A stretch of 64,000 bases of DNA from Apus apus (taxonomy: Eukaryota; Chordata; Aves; Apodiformes; Apodidae). How positions within the stretch are numbered: the stretch's first letter is position 1; each line of letters begins with the position of its first letter. The position numbers and the translations under genes were made by a program. The stretch is from assembly GCF_020740795.1 (NCBI RefSeq), contig NC_067312.1, positions 48,617,905 through 48,681,904 on the forward strand, written 5' to 3'. The notes below the pieces were generated by a model. It made no database searches, was not told the origin of the DNA, and saw nothing but the letters and a program-made list of their open reading frames with translations. Below, in pieces: positions 1 to 12,970 of the stretch.

Positions 1-3000
1 ACAGAATGTGAGCCAACTGCTTGGGCAAGAGTTTCCCAGAACACTATGTGACTTCATAGTGGTTTGCAAAGCTGACCTTGTGAGTAGTGCCATATTGTTG
101 AAAAAAATGAAAGAATACAAGTTCAATATAAAGAAGCAGAAGCTTTGAGATTATGAAATGATCTTTTCTTGCTATAGCACAATACTAAGTTACTTGGGCA
201 TTGATAGGCATTTTGGGACCACGCTTCAGGGACATGTGGATTAAATATGGATGAGAGATACAGAGATGTTCAAAGTACCAGACAGCATGATCCACATGAC
301 AAATTTGAACAGCTGCAGGAAAGGAAAAATTAAGAGAAATATAAATCCCCACATTTGTTAAGTCTTTTGCTAAAAAGCAGGGGGAAAGCTGTTTTAGATG
401 GTCAAGCTGAATAGCCTATTTGCTGCAGGGAATATTAAACAGTGGGATAAATGGGTCAACAATTACAACAGTAAAGAACTGGAACTGATGTCTTGATGTT
501 ACTGTAGTGTTTCTATCACTGGAGTTCCTTAGGTCCGTTAAACAAACTTTAGTTAGAAATGTTAAAGGTACAGTTTAACATGACTTAGGGCACTGAGTTA
601 GATCAGGTGACATTCAAGGTACTTTGTGTCCAAGGTTTCTATGGTTCTGTGAAATGTTGATTAATTTTTGATTACACATGCTGGTTTAAATTAAAAAATG
701 AGGAGTTTTACTAAGAAACTTTCACAACAAATAATGCTTGCATTTTCATAATTATCCATCAATAATCATCCATATTTTTGTCATCCAACTATTTGATACA
801 CTGAATCTCATTTCATTATTATTTTCAGCAATCTTAGATGTAGGATTTTTCTTTTCCGCATACAGAAAGGAATGCAAAACTATTTAGCATGGCTGCATTT
901 TTTTAATCTTCAATTTGAAAAAAACAACTGACAAATATTTTTTGTCTTTCCTTCTCCATGATAATTGTACTAACACTACATACAGAGAGTAGCACATACT
1001 AGCAGTTACTCCAAACATTAATGTTTTTAAATTCAGTTCCCATCTGCATGATTAAGATATTGAGACTAATGGGTAAATTTGGAGCAGGAATTTCATATGC
1101 TAGGAACAAAAGCAACACTGGGTGTTCAGACTTCTTTCAGAAGCCTAAGGATCTGTCAGAATCTGTTTTAAAATTCTTGAAAGCAAGATGCAAGAGTACA
1201 GTATTTTTTTTCAAATGCAGGAACCCGTTTAGAAAATTTGTATTTTTATTCTCAGGCATCTAATCAGCTATTTAGAAGGCATTTACAATAACCAGTTAAG
1301 GTCATAGAAAGGTCTGAAATATTCTTCCAGTTAACTGTTGTGTGTTAAATGCAATTTCAGATCATAGATTCACCCGGTACCTCTTGTCTGTCTTTGCAGA
1401 GAATATAAACTGAGAGAAACAGTGGTTATCACAGAGATGGAGTGGTCCACAGAAGCAAGCTGCAGCTTACCCTAGTTTCATAAACTCAACTATTTGATCT
1501 GTACTTCTGATTTTAATTTGATCAGATTTTTCTTTTTCTGAAGATTGTTTAAATTATTGTTTTAATATAACGTTTTTAAGCTGTACCAGTATCTCTTCAG
1601 AGCTGAGGTAGACTTCAAACTGTAACAAAACAGCATGCATGGAGATGTAGAGAATAGACAAGAGAAGAAAAAGGGACTGTTTGGTGCACAATTATGTAGG
1701 ATGTGACAAAGAACTCGGATGGTTTTTGTGTTTTCGTTACTTACCACAAGATGGCATCAATTAGTTTTTACTGTCTAGAGTCTCTCAACTAAACAATTAC
1801 TTTTGTGGTCCACAGTTTTGGGGAAGTGCGTTAAAAAGCGGAACTTGTGTGTGTTTTTCTGAAAATAAACAAAAGGTCTCAAAGAAAATTGTTAGTTAAA
1901 AAAACCGCTTGGAGTGCTCTCTATGTAAACTGCTTCAAAAAATGTGAGCACAAGAACCATGATGTTAAAAGTTACCGGGTTTATACTGCTTCAGTTAACA
2001 GTACTGCTCTAAGGGATACATTACAGGATATGGCTAAACATTCAAATTAAACTCAGGACCAGAAGGCAGTTTTATATCATCTGGCTCCTCAACAAAATTC
2101 ACCAAAATTTTCATAAAGTGGTTTCAACTAGGGAATTTGAATTCAGCTCCAGATTCTCTGAGGCTGCATAGATCCATAGACTTTGAATTTTAAATTAAAA
2201 GAAAATAATTCTGTGGCTTATCTTCACTATGGTTTTCTTTTAGAAGTTTAAACTTATTTCCACAGACCTTTGGGGGCTACAGGTACACAGCTGTAACCTA
2301 TTAAACTCTTACAGTCCAGGAGCAATTAATATAGTTTTTGAGAGTTACATCATTTCTTTGAGGGGTATATTAGAAAAGCAGAAATCTTGATGCAACCATG
2401 AAAGAAAGACTAGCAAGGAAACTGTTGGAAGCCAAGGAAAAGGAAGAAAATGCCAACAAAGAAAGGACAAGTTAAAGGAGTCTCTGAGCAGCAGAAATTG
2501 TTTCAGTTGGCTTAAATAACTATACTAATATTTCAGAGTTTATCCAAACCTCAAGACTTGTGATTGCCCCCATATAACACTCAAGTTGTATTGTCCAAAC
2601 TGCTGCAAAATATTAGCAGGAACTGACCATCCATGACAGGCTTCATATTTACTCAGCCTACAAAGATATAATAGAAATGGAGAAAGTCTAATCTGTAACA
2701 CAGAAGTAATATGTGGAATCATTACCCCCATCTCAAAAGGTAAAAATAAGAGAACTCCTCTAGAAATATCTATATAAACTTTAAAGAACAAGGGGGTTTT
2801 GGAGGAGAAGGGTTGTTGTTAATACATCAGGCATCTGAAAGCAGGTATCTGGACACTGCAAGCTGTGTTAGCTCTTTTCAGAATAGGCTGCCTCATCTCT
2901 TTTAATATAATTTACAGCTACTAGAGCTATTTCAATTATGCAAATTGTGGTACTCTGCTACTCTTCCCCTAGCTATGTGGGACAATGATTCTAGTCTCTT

Positions 3001-3303
3001 TGTCCTGTCAACTGCATTAATGAAAAATGATAATATCTCACTTGAAGTCAATATCGGTTTAGAGATATGGAAGTGAAATCTGGACTGTTTACAGCCACTA
3101 TCTGAGAGCTCTTCAGTGATGTACATCATCTTAGTCAAAACCAGGAATTACCAAGAATTGTCCCACACCTTTTTCAGTTGCTGTCATTGTTTAAAAGTAT
3201 AAATTTTATGAAGTTGTTTATTACTATTTAGTATTATTTATCATTAGCATTATTATTATTAGTGGTGCTGGTGTTATAGTTGCTGCTGTTGTTGTTGTTG
3301 TTG

Positions 3304-3344
<41 letters not shown>

Positions 3345-4833
3345 GTGATTGGAATAAGACAGCTTTGTTTAATCTCAGATTAAGCCTTTGGACACTATTG
3401 GTTGCTGCAAAATGGCAGCATTTTGAGAAGACAATAGTTCTGAAATCCACCACCACTTCTGGGATATTACAGGTTAAGCACAGGAGAGGCTTTGCATGGT
3501 ACATCTATCTGCTGCACAGCATCTCAGCACAAGCCCTGAAAACTGGTATCCTGGATGAAAGGACTAAATAGCTCACACTGCAAAAAGAGAATATTTGTGG
3601 CTGATTCTTTGGATACCTACTGAGGAACAAAAGGCTCAGCATGAGAAGTAGGAGGAAAGAATAAAAGCCAAGAGAATGATGGAAGATTCAGGAGGCTTTT
3701 TGTGTCTGTGACTGACATTACTGTGTCATTTTCAGTTGAACTAACACACATATCTTCTATATTTAAACAGTCCTATAAAATAAAGGACAACACAGAATTA
3801 GGTTTATTTGCAGACTATTAGTATACTTACAAGTATCTCTGCATGATTCAGCAAATGTATTTCTTAATATAGCTTAAATATTTAGAGAGGTATAAGAACA
3901 GCATTTCACTACTGGCATTTATATTTCTTTCAGCAAGAAAAAAGATATTCTAAGATATTCTAAGTGGGAAATAGAGACAGCACAAGAGAGGGAAATTAAT
4001 GTGTGAGATTTATACCTAACTTTTACATAGAAAACATCTCTTCAACTGTGGGTATATTCTGAAGTTAATCAGTGTTAATGATTCTGTAAATGTTTTTTTC
4101 TTTTTGAAAATATTTTCCCCTGATCTTTGATGGTAACACCTTATATAACTAGCATTAGATTTAAAAACCAGGAAAAATTATATTAGAAATAAAAACAATT
4201 TTTAACTAGTGGGTCAAAGCAAATAAAGCAGTTACTTAGATCATCTGATCTCATATATCACTGAATCTGTAACAAATGTTGTGTTGTGTTACCTAGTTTG
4301 TTTAACATGACAAAAGCATTAACTCTCAGGTGAAATCCCAATGGAAACAGAATGCAATGCTTTTGTTCTATCTAGATAAGTGAGATCAATAGATTGCAAT
4401 TCTTCTTGCAAATACACTGTATTATCAAAAGTAATATAAAAATGAAAAACAAGTGCAGAACATAGTAATTGTATTTGAACAGATAATTCAGTACCTGTAT
4501 GTTCAATTTGGTTGATTTCCTTGTAAAGTTGGTAAAACCAGAGCTAGATCCACTGTGATCGTGAATGACATGTCAAGAGAGGACCAGACAGCCATTTTGA
4601 CATGAAGAGACTGCTGCTCTGAATCACACGGTCATTAGTGCAGTTCCGCTTGAAAATAGGACAGACACAACATTTACCATAAGAGTCCATGTAATATTTT
4701 AATTGAGGGATAATGTAATCGGCATACAATTCTGTCCCAGGATAGCAGACTTCTGTTTCTGGATGGAAGCCAAGAAACCAAAACACTGAGATGCAAATGT
4801 TTCCAAAGAGTAGACATTTTATCCTTGGGATAT
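1..4833. other. AT-rich non-coding DNA, nothing recognised
   Basis: The only open frames are short (under about 90 codons) and show no family motif, codon bias or paired splice signals. I see no repeat family I can name apart from a trinucleotide microsatellite near 3.3 kb. It is probably intergenic or intronic. Ancient decayed repeats could be present below what can be recognised by eye. Confidence 0.6.
3281..3344. repeat. Compound (GTT)n/(ATT)n microsatellite
   Basis: A run of GTT units passes directly into a longer run of ATT units, a typical compound trinucleotide microsatellite. A shorter ATT patch and other TTG-like units lie just upstream from about 3250. Length polymorphism between individuals is likely. 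Confidence 0.9.
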
Positions 4834-5560
4834 TTTCCTGGTTTGAGCCAGGATGAAGCCAATTTTCTTTTTACTGATTTTTCTCCAGCTAGTGGAATGG
4901 TAATACTGGAATGTTTATGTTTCTGCCCAGAGACCAAGTACACTTTGCTCTGCTTTGGTTTCAGATTCTAAAGGAGCAGAAGAGCCATATTTTCAAACCT
5001 CCTATAGGGAGGAGCAAACTAGATGGACAGCAGATTTGATCAGAGATATTCCATACCTATATATACATGTAAGACTCAGTATAAAGTCAGGGAGGGATCA
5101 CGGAAGTGATCTTCCTGACCTCCCCTTCCTTCCTGCTTTTTTTTCCCTTTTTCTTCTGTCCATGGCTGGAGTCCAGGGAGGACTCTGTCTATCCATCACT
5201 GTTGATCCCTAGGCCTGTGCATTCCTGATCCTCATAACCCTCCCATCTGCTCCTGTCTGCTCTGCCTGTATCTCTGAAGCAGTACAGGACTTTTTGGAAC
5301 TGCTCACAGCTCAGGAGATGTCATGGGAGTTGCTGGGGGTGGGAGACACAATAGGGTTTTGCTCATTCTTTACCACATTTGTATATAATTGTACATATTT
5401 TCTTATTATTAGTGTTCAGTTAAAGCTGTCTAGTTCAGTTTTTAATCCAGAAAGTCTCTCTCCTCATTCTCTCTCTCCTTTCCCTATTTGGTGGGAGGCG
5501 GGGGGATCAACAGCATTATTGCTGCTGGTTTAATTGCTGATCCTGAGTTCAATGGCAACA
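4834..5560 (+). mobile_element. ERV-L-type LTR followed by leader sequence
   Basis: The LTR starts at the motif CCTGGTTTGAGCCAGGAT, which recurs at the LTR starts near 36401, 55468 and 59050, and in reverse near 23561. It runs about 680 bp to roughly 5515. It contains TATA-like sequence near 5060-5085, a T/C-rich stretch near 5140 and a C/T-rich end before a G-rich block. About 45 bp beyond 5515 still match the sequence after the inverted copy near 15141, so this is an LTR plus leader (a 5' LTR of a truncated provirus) and not a solo LTR. Assignment to the ERV-L class is inferred from the copies at 36.4 and 59.0 kb, where the same LTR follows an ERV-L-like integrase. The ends are approximate and I found no clear target duplication. 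Confidence 0.75.
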
Positions 5561-5599
5561 GATACAATTTCAATTTAAATGGTTTCAGTTAAGAGCAGG

Positions 5600-6984
5600 T
5601 AGTTAAAAAATGAAATAGATCAGTGAATATGGGCACATAATCATGACAATTGTTTAGTGCTAACCAGGCCAAGAAGGAAAATCCTCCATATTATTTGTTG
5701 CAGACAGATGCTTTTCTTCTTCAAATAGAAGTAATGGGTTCTGCCCCTGGACCTTAAGATGTTCTGAAGTCTGCTTTACTTTAACAAAAGGTTTTGACAC
5801 TTTTCTGGGGCTATTTGCAGCTCTGATCTCCAAATCCTCATAACATAGTTGAATGCAGCATCTTTCCATCTGCTTTAACTATTCAAAATGCCACCACATG
5901 GATCTGCTTTATTATTTACGTAGATATGACACTTGAAAGGCTTCATCAAAAACAGGGAACTGGAACAAAGAAGCCTGAAGTAGTTTGGCCTGCTGATAAG
6001 TTCCTACCAAGAAAATAATTGCTTCAAAGCATATGAGTAAGAAGTGTGTGACTAGCTCTTTTAGGCTTTCTTCAAAAATCTCTGAGGCTTCGTATTTTCT
6101 GTAAATGTCAGTGACAATAGTCTGGCACTAAAAAATCTCTTAGAAGTACTAAAGGTTAGATATTTTAACATGGCTGTAAGAAAAAAATGGACTGTCTCAC
6201 TGGGAAAAACTTCCTGGCCAGAAGATTTGCAAGATGGTGGAACAATATCCATATGAAAGTGATGTAGCATCATTTTACTTTAGCTGCCTTCAGTTAAACT
6301 GAACAGATCTCTGATAAATATGATTATGTGAAACAAGCTCTGTTAGGAAGGGGTGCTTGTAATCTGGTTATGAATTCAGTGAGAGTTTTGTACAGTCTTC
6401 AGTAGGCCTAGATTTGCATCTTTAGCATAGTGGACTTACCAACCACAATTGTAAGGATAAGAGGTTATTGTTATAAACTAAAAATATTACTTTCTTTATT
6501 GTACCCGCTTTCATTGTATAAACTGTTCCTAATGCCCTAAATTAATGTGTAACATGAGTAAAGTGGAAAGCTGCATTTTGAAATCTTTATAGCCTTCATC
6601 TAGAAATCTTACAAAATATGAAAGATTCAATATTTTGAAAGAAAAAATAAATAACTGGGGAGAACGTATTTCCCTTCTCATGATTTCTTTGACAGATACA
6701 AACAAGATGTCTAGAAACCCCACTAGCCCTGATTTTTCACTTGCACTATGACCTTTTCCATCATACTGACAGTATACAAACCCTTTAAAATGTAACTAAG
6801 TTAAGAGAATGGTTCCAAAGTTTCTTGATGTAAAAAAAAAACAACAGGTTTACTGATTTCAAAGAAAGTTGAGGAAAATTAACCCTGGAATTAAAAAAGT
6901 TAAATGCATTCTCCTGAAATAAATGCTAATTACATAGGGGAGAGAGTTCAAATGAGACATCCTCAGTCTTCTGAACTGTAGAGG
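5600..6984. other. Non-coding DNA, nothing recognised
   Basis: Short chance open frames only, with no motif or repeat family that I can name. Confidence 0.5.
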
Positions 6985-8080
6985 AACCAGCAAGACAAGG
7001 TGCTGTGCTGGACATGTTTTCACCAACAGAGATGGATTGCTCACTGATGTAAAACTTAATGGGAGATTAGGCTGCAGCGACCATGACATGGTTAAATTCA
7101 GGATCCTTAAGGCACAGAGGAAGGACCAAAGCAAGCTCACTACCCTCAATTTCAAAAGAGCAGCCTTTGGTCTCTTCAAAGATCTACCTGGTAGGGTACA
7201 AAGGCCTGTTGGGGAGGGGAGTCCAGGAAAGCTGATCCATATTCAAGGATCATTTCCTCCATGCCCAGAAGCAATGTGTCCCAACAAAGAGGAAGGCAGG
7301 CAGGAATGCTAGAAGGCCTTTGTGGATGAGCAAGGAGGTCCTGGACATGGTTATGTGTAAAAACAAGATATGCAGAGACTGGAAGCAGAGACAAGTATCC
7401 TGGGAGAAGTACAGAGAAGCTGTCAGAGAAGCAAGGGATCAGGTTAGGGAAACCAAGGCACAGTCAGAATTGGATCTGGTCAGACATGTTAAGGACAGCA
7501 AGAAAAGTTTCTACAGGTCAGTGATAAGAAGAAGTCCAGGTAAAATGTGGACCCACTGCAGAAGGAATCTGGAGAAGTGGTCATACAGGATGTAGAGAAG
7601 GCTGGGGTACTCAATGACTATTTTGCCTCAGTCTTTACTGGAAAGAGCTCTGGCCACACCATCCCAGTTAAAGAAGGCAAAGGCAGGGACCGGGAAAAGA
7701 CTATCCCTCCCCTGTAGGAAAAGAGCATGTTTGAGACCACCTGAAAGACCTGCAAGTGAACAGGTCCATGAGGGAATGTACAGGATTCATCCACAGCATC
7801 TGAAGGAACTGGCTGATAAATCTGCAAAGCTACTGGCCATCGTGTTTGAAAAGTCTTGGCAGTCTGGCAAAGTTCCCACCAACTGGAAAAGGGGAAACAT
7901 CACTCCCGTTTTCAAAAAGGGAAAAAAGGAAGACCTGGGGAACTACCGTCCTGTCAGCCTCACCTCTGTGCCCAGCAAGATCATGGAACAGATCATCCTG
8001 AGGGCTCTGCTATGGCACATGGAAAACAAAGGGTGATTGGTGACAGCCAATATGGCTTCACAAAAGGAAAATCCTGCCTC
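6985..8080 (+). mobile_element. CR1 LINE fragment: ORF2 endonuclease-RT linker and RT start
   Basis: The translated fragments follow the order of CR1 ORF2: the end of the endonuclease and linker (a 'CSDHDMVKFRILK' segment near 7070-7110), the connecting region, then the start of the reverse transcriptase domain ('[27 protein letters not shown]' region near 7880-7960, followed by the 'QYGFTKGKSCL' region to about 8080). Several frameshifts and stops break it into at least three frames, so it is inactive. It stops at the exact point where the next CR1 piece begins. Neither 5' nor 3' end of the element is present. Confidence 0.85.
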
Positions 8081-8081
8081 A

Positions 8082-8615
8082 GGGGCCGGTGGGTATTGTG
8101 AAGCTCAAGGGCAGCCTCAGCTGCAGTAGGCATGAAATGGTGGAATTCAGGATGCTCAGGGCAGCAAGAAAGGCGCAAAGCAAGCTCATCGCCCTGGACT
8201 TCAAGAGAGCAGACTTTGGCCTCTTCAGCAATCTATTTTGTAGAAGTACCACAGGACAAAGCCCTGGAGCAAAAAGCAGCCCAAGTAAGCTGGTTAACAT
8301 TCAAGGATTGCCTCCTCCAAGCTCAGGCGGAAGGCATCCCAACTAAGAGGAAGTCAGGCAAAAGTGTGAGGAGGCTGTGTGGATGAACAAGGAGCTCCTG
8401 GGCAAACTCAGACATAAAAGGGAAACCTACAGAGGATGGAAGGAAGGTTAGATAGCCTGAGATACAGATAAAACTGTTGAAGCACCCAGGGGTCAGGTTA
8501 GGAAAGCTAAAGCTGTAAGAGAATTAAATCTCAAGGGCAACAAGAAAAGCTTCTATAGATATATGCTAAAAGAAAGACTAGGGAAAATGTGGGCCCTCTC
8601 GAGAAAAATACAGGA
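8082..8615 (+). mobile_element. Second CR1 LINE fragment covering the same ORF2 linker
   Basis: This restarts at the same part of ORF2 as the preceding fragment ('GSLSCSRHEMVEFRMLRA' region near 8105-8160), continues through the linker ('LDFKRADFGLF' near 8200) and ends near the segment encoding a 'KGNKKSFYRYMLKERLG'-like sequence at 8540-8590. It lies in the same orientation as its neighbour but is clearly diverged from it, so it is more likely a separate insertion or an old duplication than a recent tandem copy. Frames are broken. Confidence 0.8.
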
Positions 8616-8619
8616 GTCC

Positions 8620-11600
8620 TGTATTAATTTAATTTCTGGCCCAGCATTAAACCATAACACAGAGGAAAAGAATACTAAATTTAAGATGAGACTTCTTTTT
8701 TCTGTCCATGAAAAGTCGTAACACAGAGCAAGAGGCAAGTGTTACAGGCTTCCTGAGTATTCACCAACTCTTGGGGAAAAAATACACTTCAGGATTAAGA
8801 AGAATTTATTATGAACTTTGCCACCAGACCAAATATTGATCAGCAGGTGTCCAGGGAAGATCAGTGCAAAAATGTACAGAATTTTCAAAAATTTCTTATG
8901 TGTTACATAGGATGGTAGGCAAACTACTTCATTTGCTGCAAATAAATTGGCTGTCCTACTTGTGAACTTGGTCTGCACTTTTCACTTAAGCCAATATGTT
9001 TCAAATATAAGAAGGAAGCAATTTTAGACAGTAATTAAAGCTCAAATATTGTTAGTGACTGTGGGAGAAACTAGGAATGTTACAAAACTCATAAATCTTG
9101 ACCTGAAGTAAAACCATTAAGATCCATAGCACATCTCTTTTCCCTTACTTTTATGTGAGTACAAAAATATAACATAAACCATTACAAAGCCTCTGGAAAA
9201 AGGAAAAGTAAGAAAACACTAAAAAAATAATACAACAACAGAAACAAAACAAAACCAAAACCCGAACTGAATTATACTTTGGCAAATCTTAGATTTCCAA
9301 ATATGCTAAAATTAGAGCATTATCATTGGAATTTTGATTTCTGCTATGTGATTTAGCTGCATGCATTCATATATATGTGTGGGTTGGGAGAGGTTTACCC
9401 AGAGTAATAGTAAAGATATTCAGGGTGGTTTATTTAAGGAGATTTTGCCAAAAAGTAAGCCTACTATATGTTCCTAGCAATAGAATTATGTTTCTGGGAA
9501 AGTCTTAGGCTCTGCTCCACGGTTATGAAGAGAAATCATAGCAGGAGACCTTTTGGAGGCATATGGTGTGCATTCTCAAACAGGCAACAGATTGTATTAC
9601 TAACTTAGTTTTACCATCTCCTTGGTGAAGCTAAGCTATGTAATAAGCTGCTCACTCATTTCCAGGAGTTAGATAAATCATTCATGCTCTCAAAAATGAA
9701 CTTAGAATGAAAACAGTGATTTAGTAAAATCAGAGCTGAAATCAAAGGCATGTTTGAGCATTACAATCTGCCTATCCTAAGGAGGCACCACCTGTATGTT
9801 TACTTGAAACAGGGGAAGAAAATTTAAGATTAGTAAACAGTGAAAAGAAAAATATCAGAATAATCAGACAAAAGATCACTGATCAGAAAGATGTTTTTTT
9901 AAAACAAAACAATACAAATAAAGATACTGGATTGTATGGCATTTTGAGGGACCTCTCAGTGCCTACTGCAAGACCTGGCTAATACTAAAGAACCAGTTCT
10001 CTCATCAAGAAAAGGATGGACCCAAAAACCAGAGTTAATCAACTGAGCAATCAGCTGTCCACAGTGAACTTGAAAATAAAGTTCTGGTTTTGGTGTAATA
10101 CGCAAATCCACATTTGTGTGAGAACATGCCCTTATGAGACTGCAACTTTGCTGTGAACTCTGTGATATTTCCTGCTTACTGAACTTGGAAGAAAAACCCT
10201 CTCAGTAATTCAGGAGTGAGAAGACTCTATTTCACTTCTAGTTTGAATCAAGCTGTCTACAAAATGACATCCTTTGTAAGACTGTAATTGTTCCATCAGT
10301 GAAAGATGAGAATAGCCGTGTTAGTCTCTCTACTTTTAAGCTTGTTACAGAAGATTTAACATAATGAGTGACAGCACACTGATTAAGAAATAAAGGTGTT
10401 TGAAAGATTTGATCCAAATTTGTGTAGAAATGGTTACAACATAAATCCCCACAGGAACCTTACATTCAGATTTGTTGTCTCTGATGGCTTATTAGTGAAT
10501 GTGTGTGGCTGGTGCAAATGACTCATGCAGAGCTGCAGCAGATTTCTGTTTTCTTAAATGTCTCATTACAGTATGTGTCAATATGACAAGGTTACAACTG
10601 CTAGGCACACAGAGATACCAACAGACACATCTGAATTTCAGCAGCATTTTTTAAAGCCATAAATATTAATCAGTGTTTTCCACACAGAAATTAAATAGAA
10701 TCAGGATGACAAGATTTATTGCAGTGTTAAGTGTATGTATATGACTGAATAGCAAGAAAAACTGGGGTTTTTTTAAGATTTCCAGAATAAATAATAAAAA
10801 TAAGGCTCTGATCACCTAGAAAAACACTCACTTTATTAGTTCTGAAGTGTTATTTATTTAGGATGCCTGCTATTTCAGAAAGGATTACATTTTGTTCACA
10901 TGCTTCGTAAAATCATAAAATAATTTTTTCAACATAAAATAAGACTGAAACATAGCACCTTCAAAGAAGTGTTTTAGCATTAGTCCTGTCAGAAGTATTC
11001 TGTACTGTAGAAATTATAAGGAATGAAATATCTAAACACCCACTTGTATCCAGAAGATTAAACCACAGAGTATTTTTTCAATGTCAATAATGTAATGCAA
11101 AACGAAGCCATTGACCACCTTCTAAACTGGGGAAGCCTACAGAGTGTTGTACATCAGAAGCTATTCTTTTTTGTTAGACATGTAAGAGTATAGATTAGGC
11201 TGTGAATTACTGACTTGGAAAATATCAAGAGAAAAAATAATTTTGTTATGCCTCCTAAAGCCATTTTCCCTCTTTTACCACATGCATTTCATTTTCTTTA
11301 GAACTGTGCGAATCCCAAGGGATCTCCCATGTGACGCGCTCTGTTTCCTCTAACTACACCACAGCTGTGTTTCACATATTTTTAATAAAGGATAATGGGA
11401 TAAAATTAGATATAAGATGTTATGAATTTTCAAGGAACTTAGGAGTTTTCAAGGAAGCATGACAAAACTGCAAAAGAACAAGGAAATTTGAGGAAATAAT
11501 TAATATTAACATCTTACTTGGTCAGTAAAATTTGAAAGCACTGAAAGTGTAACTTGAAAGCACAGGATTTAAAAGGATAGTTAAAATGTATAAGTTATAT

Positions 11601-12470
11601 GAAATGGAGGAACATATTCCATACATACATTATTTATTAAGTTCAATCTATTGAATTATACAAGTAAAACTAATAATTAGCTGAGAATCAATGCATTTTT
11701 AATGGTATTTCAAGTACAGCTATTTTACTGCAGTAAATCTAAGGAAAAGCAATATGTTTTAAAGACAATAAGATGTTTTAAGATGCTATGACTTTAAATT
11801 AATGTATGTTGAACACAGCGGGTACCAGAGTCAATTCCTGTTGCCGTGACAACAGACACTGAAAATTTAAACATTCAGCAACAAGCTGAATTCCCTGCAA
11901 AGAAGCTATTCTGCATTAAAATTATATACTAGTGAAATATTAAACAGATCTACATGCAACCTGTTTGTCTCAAGCAGACAGCGTGATTACAGCTTATAAA
12001 GAATGTAAATATTCAGACACGAAGTATATTATTTCGGTTTAAATTTGTCTGAGATTTAAATAATGACCTGAAGACCAGTAATTAAGATAATTAAGTAGAT
12101 AATTAATAAAGACTTGAAGATTTTTTTTGTGCAATTGTTTTATCTATCGTACATATTTGATTAAAATGTCTCTGCAATATATATCATTTCATACACAAAA
12201 TTAAGCCTATATATATAGTCATCTGTGCTTTGCATATTTGTTATATGGAGAATATTTGGGAGCCTGATGATGCAAAATTATTTCTGAGAAGGTTCTTTAA
12301 CAAGTTATGAAATTCCTGCATTTGAGAATGAATATGCTCTTCTTGCAAGCAGCAGAGTTTTTGCATCAACTAGGCTCATGTATTCTAATAATTTTTTGCA
12401 CCTCAGCAGAAAGTTTCAAGTCATAAACTAAATGGAGGGTAAAGCATTTTAGTATCTACCAGTCAAACTT
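8620..12470. other. AT-rich non-coding DNA
   Basis: No open frame of interest over almost 4 kb. A short A/C-rich stretch lies near 9225-9262. The part from about 11820 to 12400 is unusual in combining a palindromic motif with clustered TAATTA-type sites, noted separately. Confidence 0.55.
11838..11855. promoter_or_regulatory. Palindromic RFX-like X-box motif
   Basis: The sequence holds an 8-bp arm CTGTTGCC, two spacer bases and a near-complementary arm GACAACAG. The core GTTGCC-2-GACAAC resembles the X-box bound by RFX transcription factors (two half-sites related to GTTGCC/GGCAAC). Downstream, between about 12070 and 12110, there are several TAATTA/ATTAATT motifs typical of homeodomain binding. 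Binding is inference only; single motifs of this length also occur by chance. Confidence 0.35.
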
Positions 12471-12477
12471 TACAATA

Positions 12478-12530
12478 AAAAAAAAAAAAAAACAAACAAA
12501 CAAACAAACAAACAAACAAACAAACAAAAC
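12478..12530. repeat. Poly(A) followed by (CAAA)n
   Basis: About 16 adenines are followed by roughly nine CAAA units. This may be the expanded tail of an old retroposed sequence, but no recognisable body lies upstream. Confidence 0.85.
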
Positions 12531-12544
12531 CAACAAAAAAACCA

Positions 12545-12960
12545 CAGCTGTATTTGTGTTTGTAACAGAAAAATCAGGCTGGGATAAACCTCGTGGAGGA
12601 CTGCCCCTGCTTCCCATGGGACCTGCATCAAGCTCTGGCTCAAGCCCCTGGCCCTGGCTAGTGCTACACTGCAGATATCCCTGCACTCCTGTGCCTGGCC
12701 AGGCACATGCCTGCACCCAACCCTGACCCAGTGGCTTGACTTCCCAGCTTTGCCTAGGACCTGCCTTGTCACCAGCTGCATGTCTGTCCTGCTGGTTGTA
12801 CCCAGCTACTGTCACTGCTTCCTGCTCTCCCCATACTCTGGGGCCATGCCTTGTTTCTCTGCCCACCTCAGTCAGTCCCACCCTCAGTGTCTGGCTCCCC
12901 AGAGCTTCACAGCAACCCCCCCACCCCGATTTCTTCCTCATACCCTTCTTACTGAACTGC
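12545..12960. other. GC-rich block of unknown origin
   Basis: A C/T-rich, moderately GC-rich stretch contrasts with the AT-rich surroundings and abuts the (CAAA)n repeat. A reverse frame of 185 codons runs across it but is composed of low-complexity Gly/Gln/Ser/Leu sequence ending in translated microsatellite, with no family motif. It may be an unidentified repeat, perhaps ERV-related. I do not call a gene. Confidence 0.35.
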
Positions 12961-12970
12961 TCATATGAGC

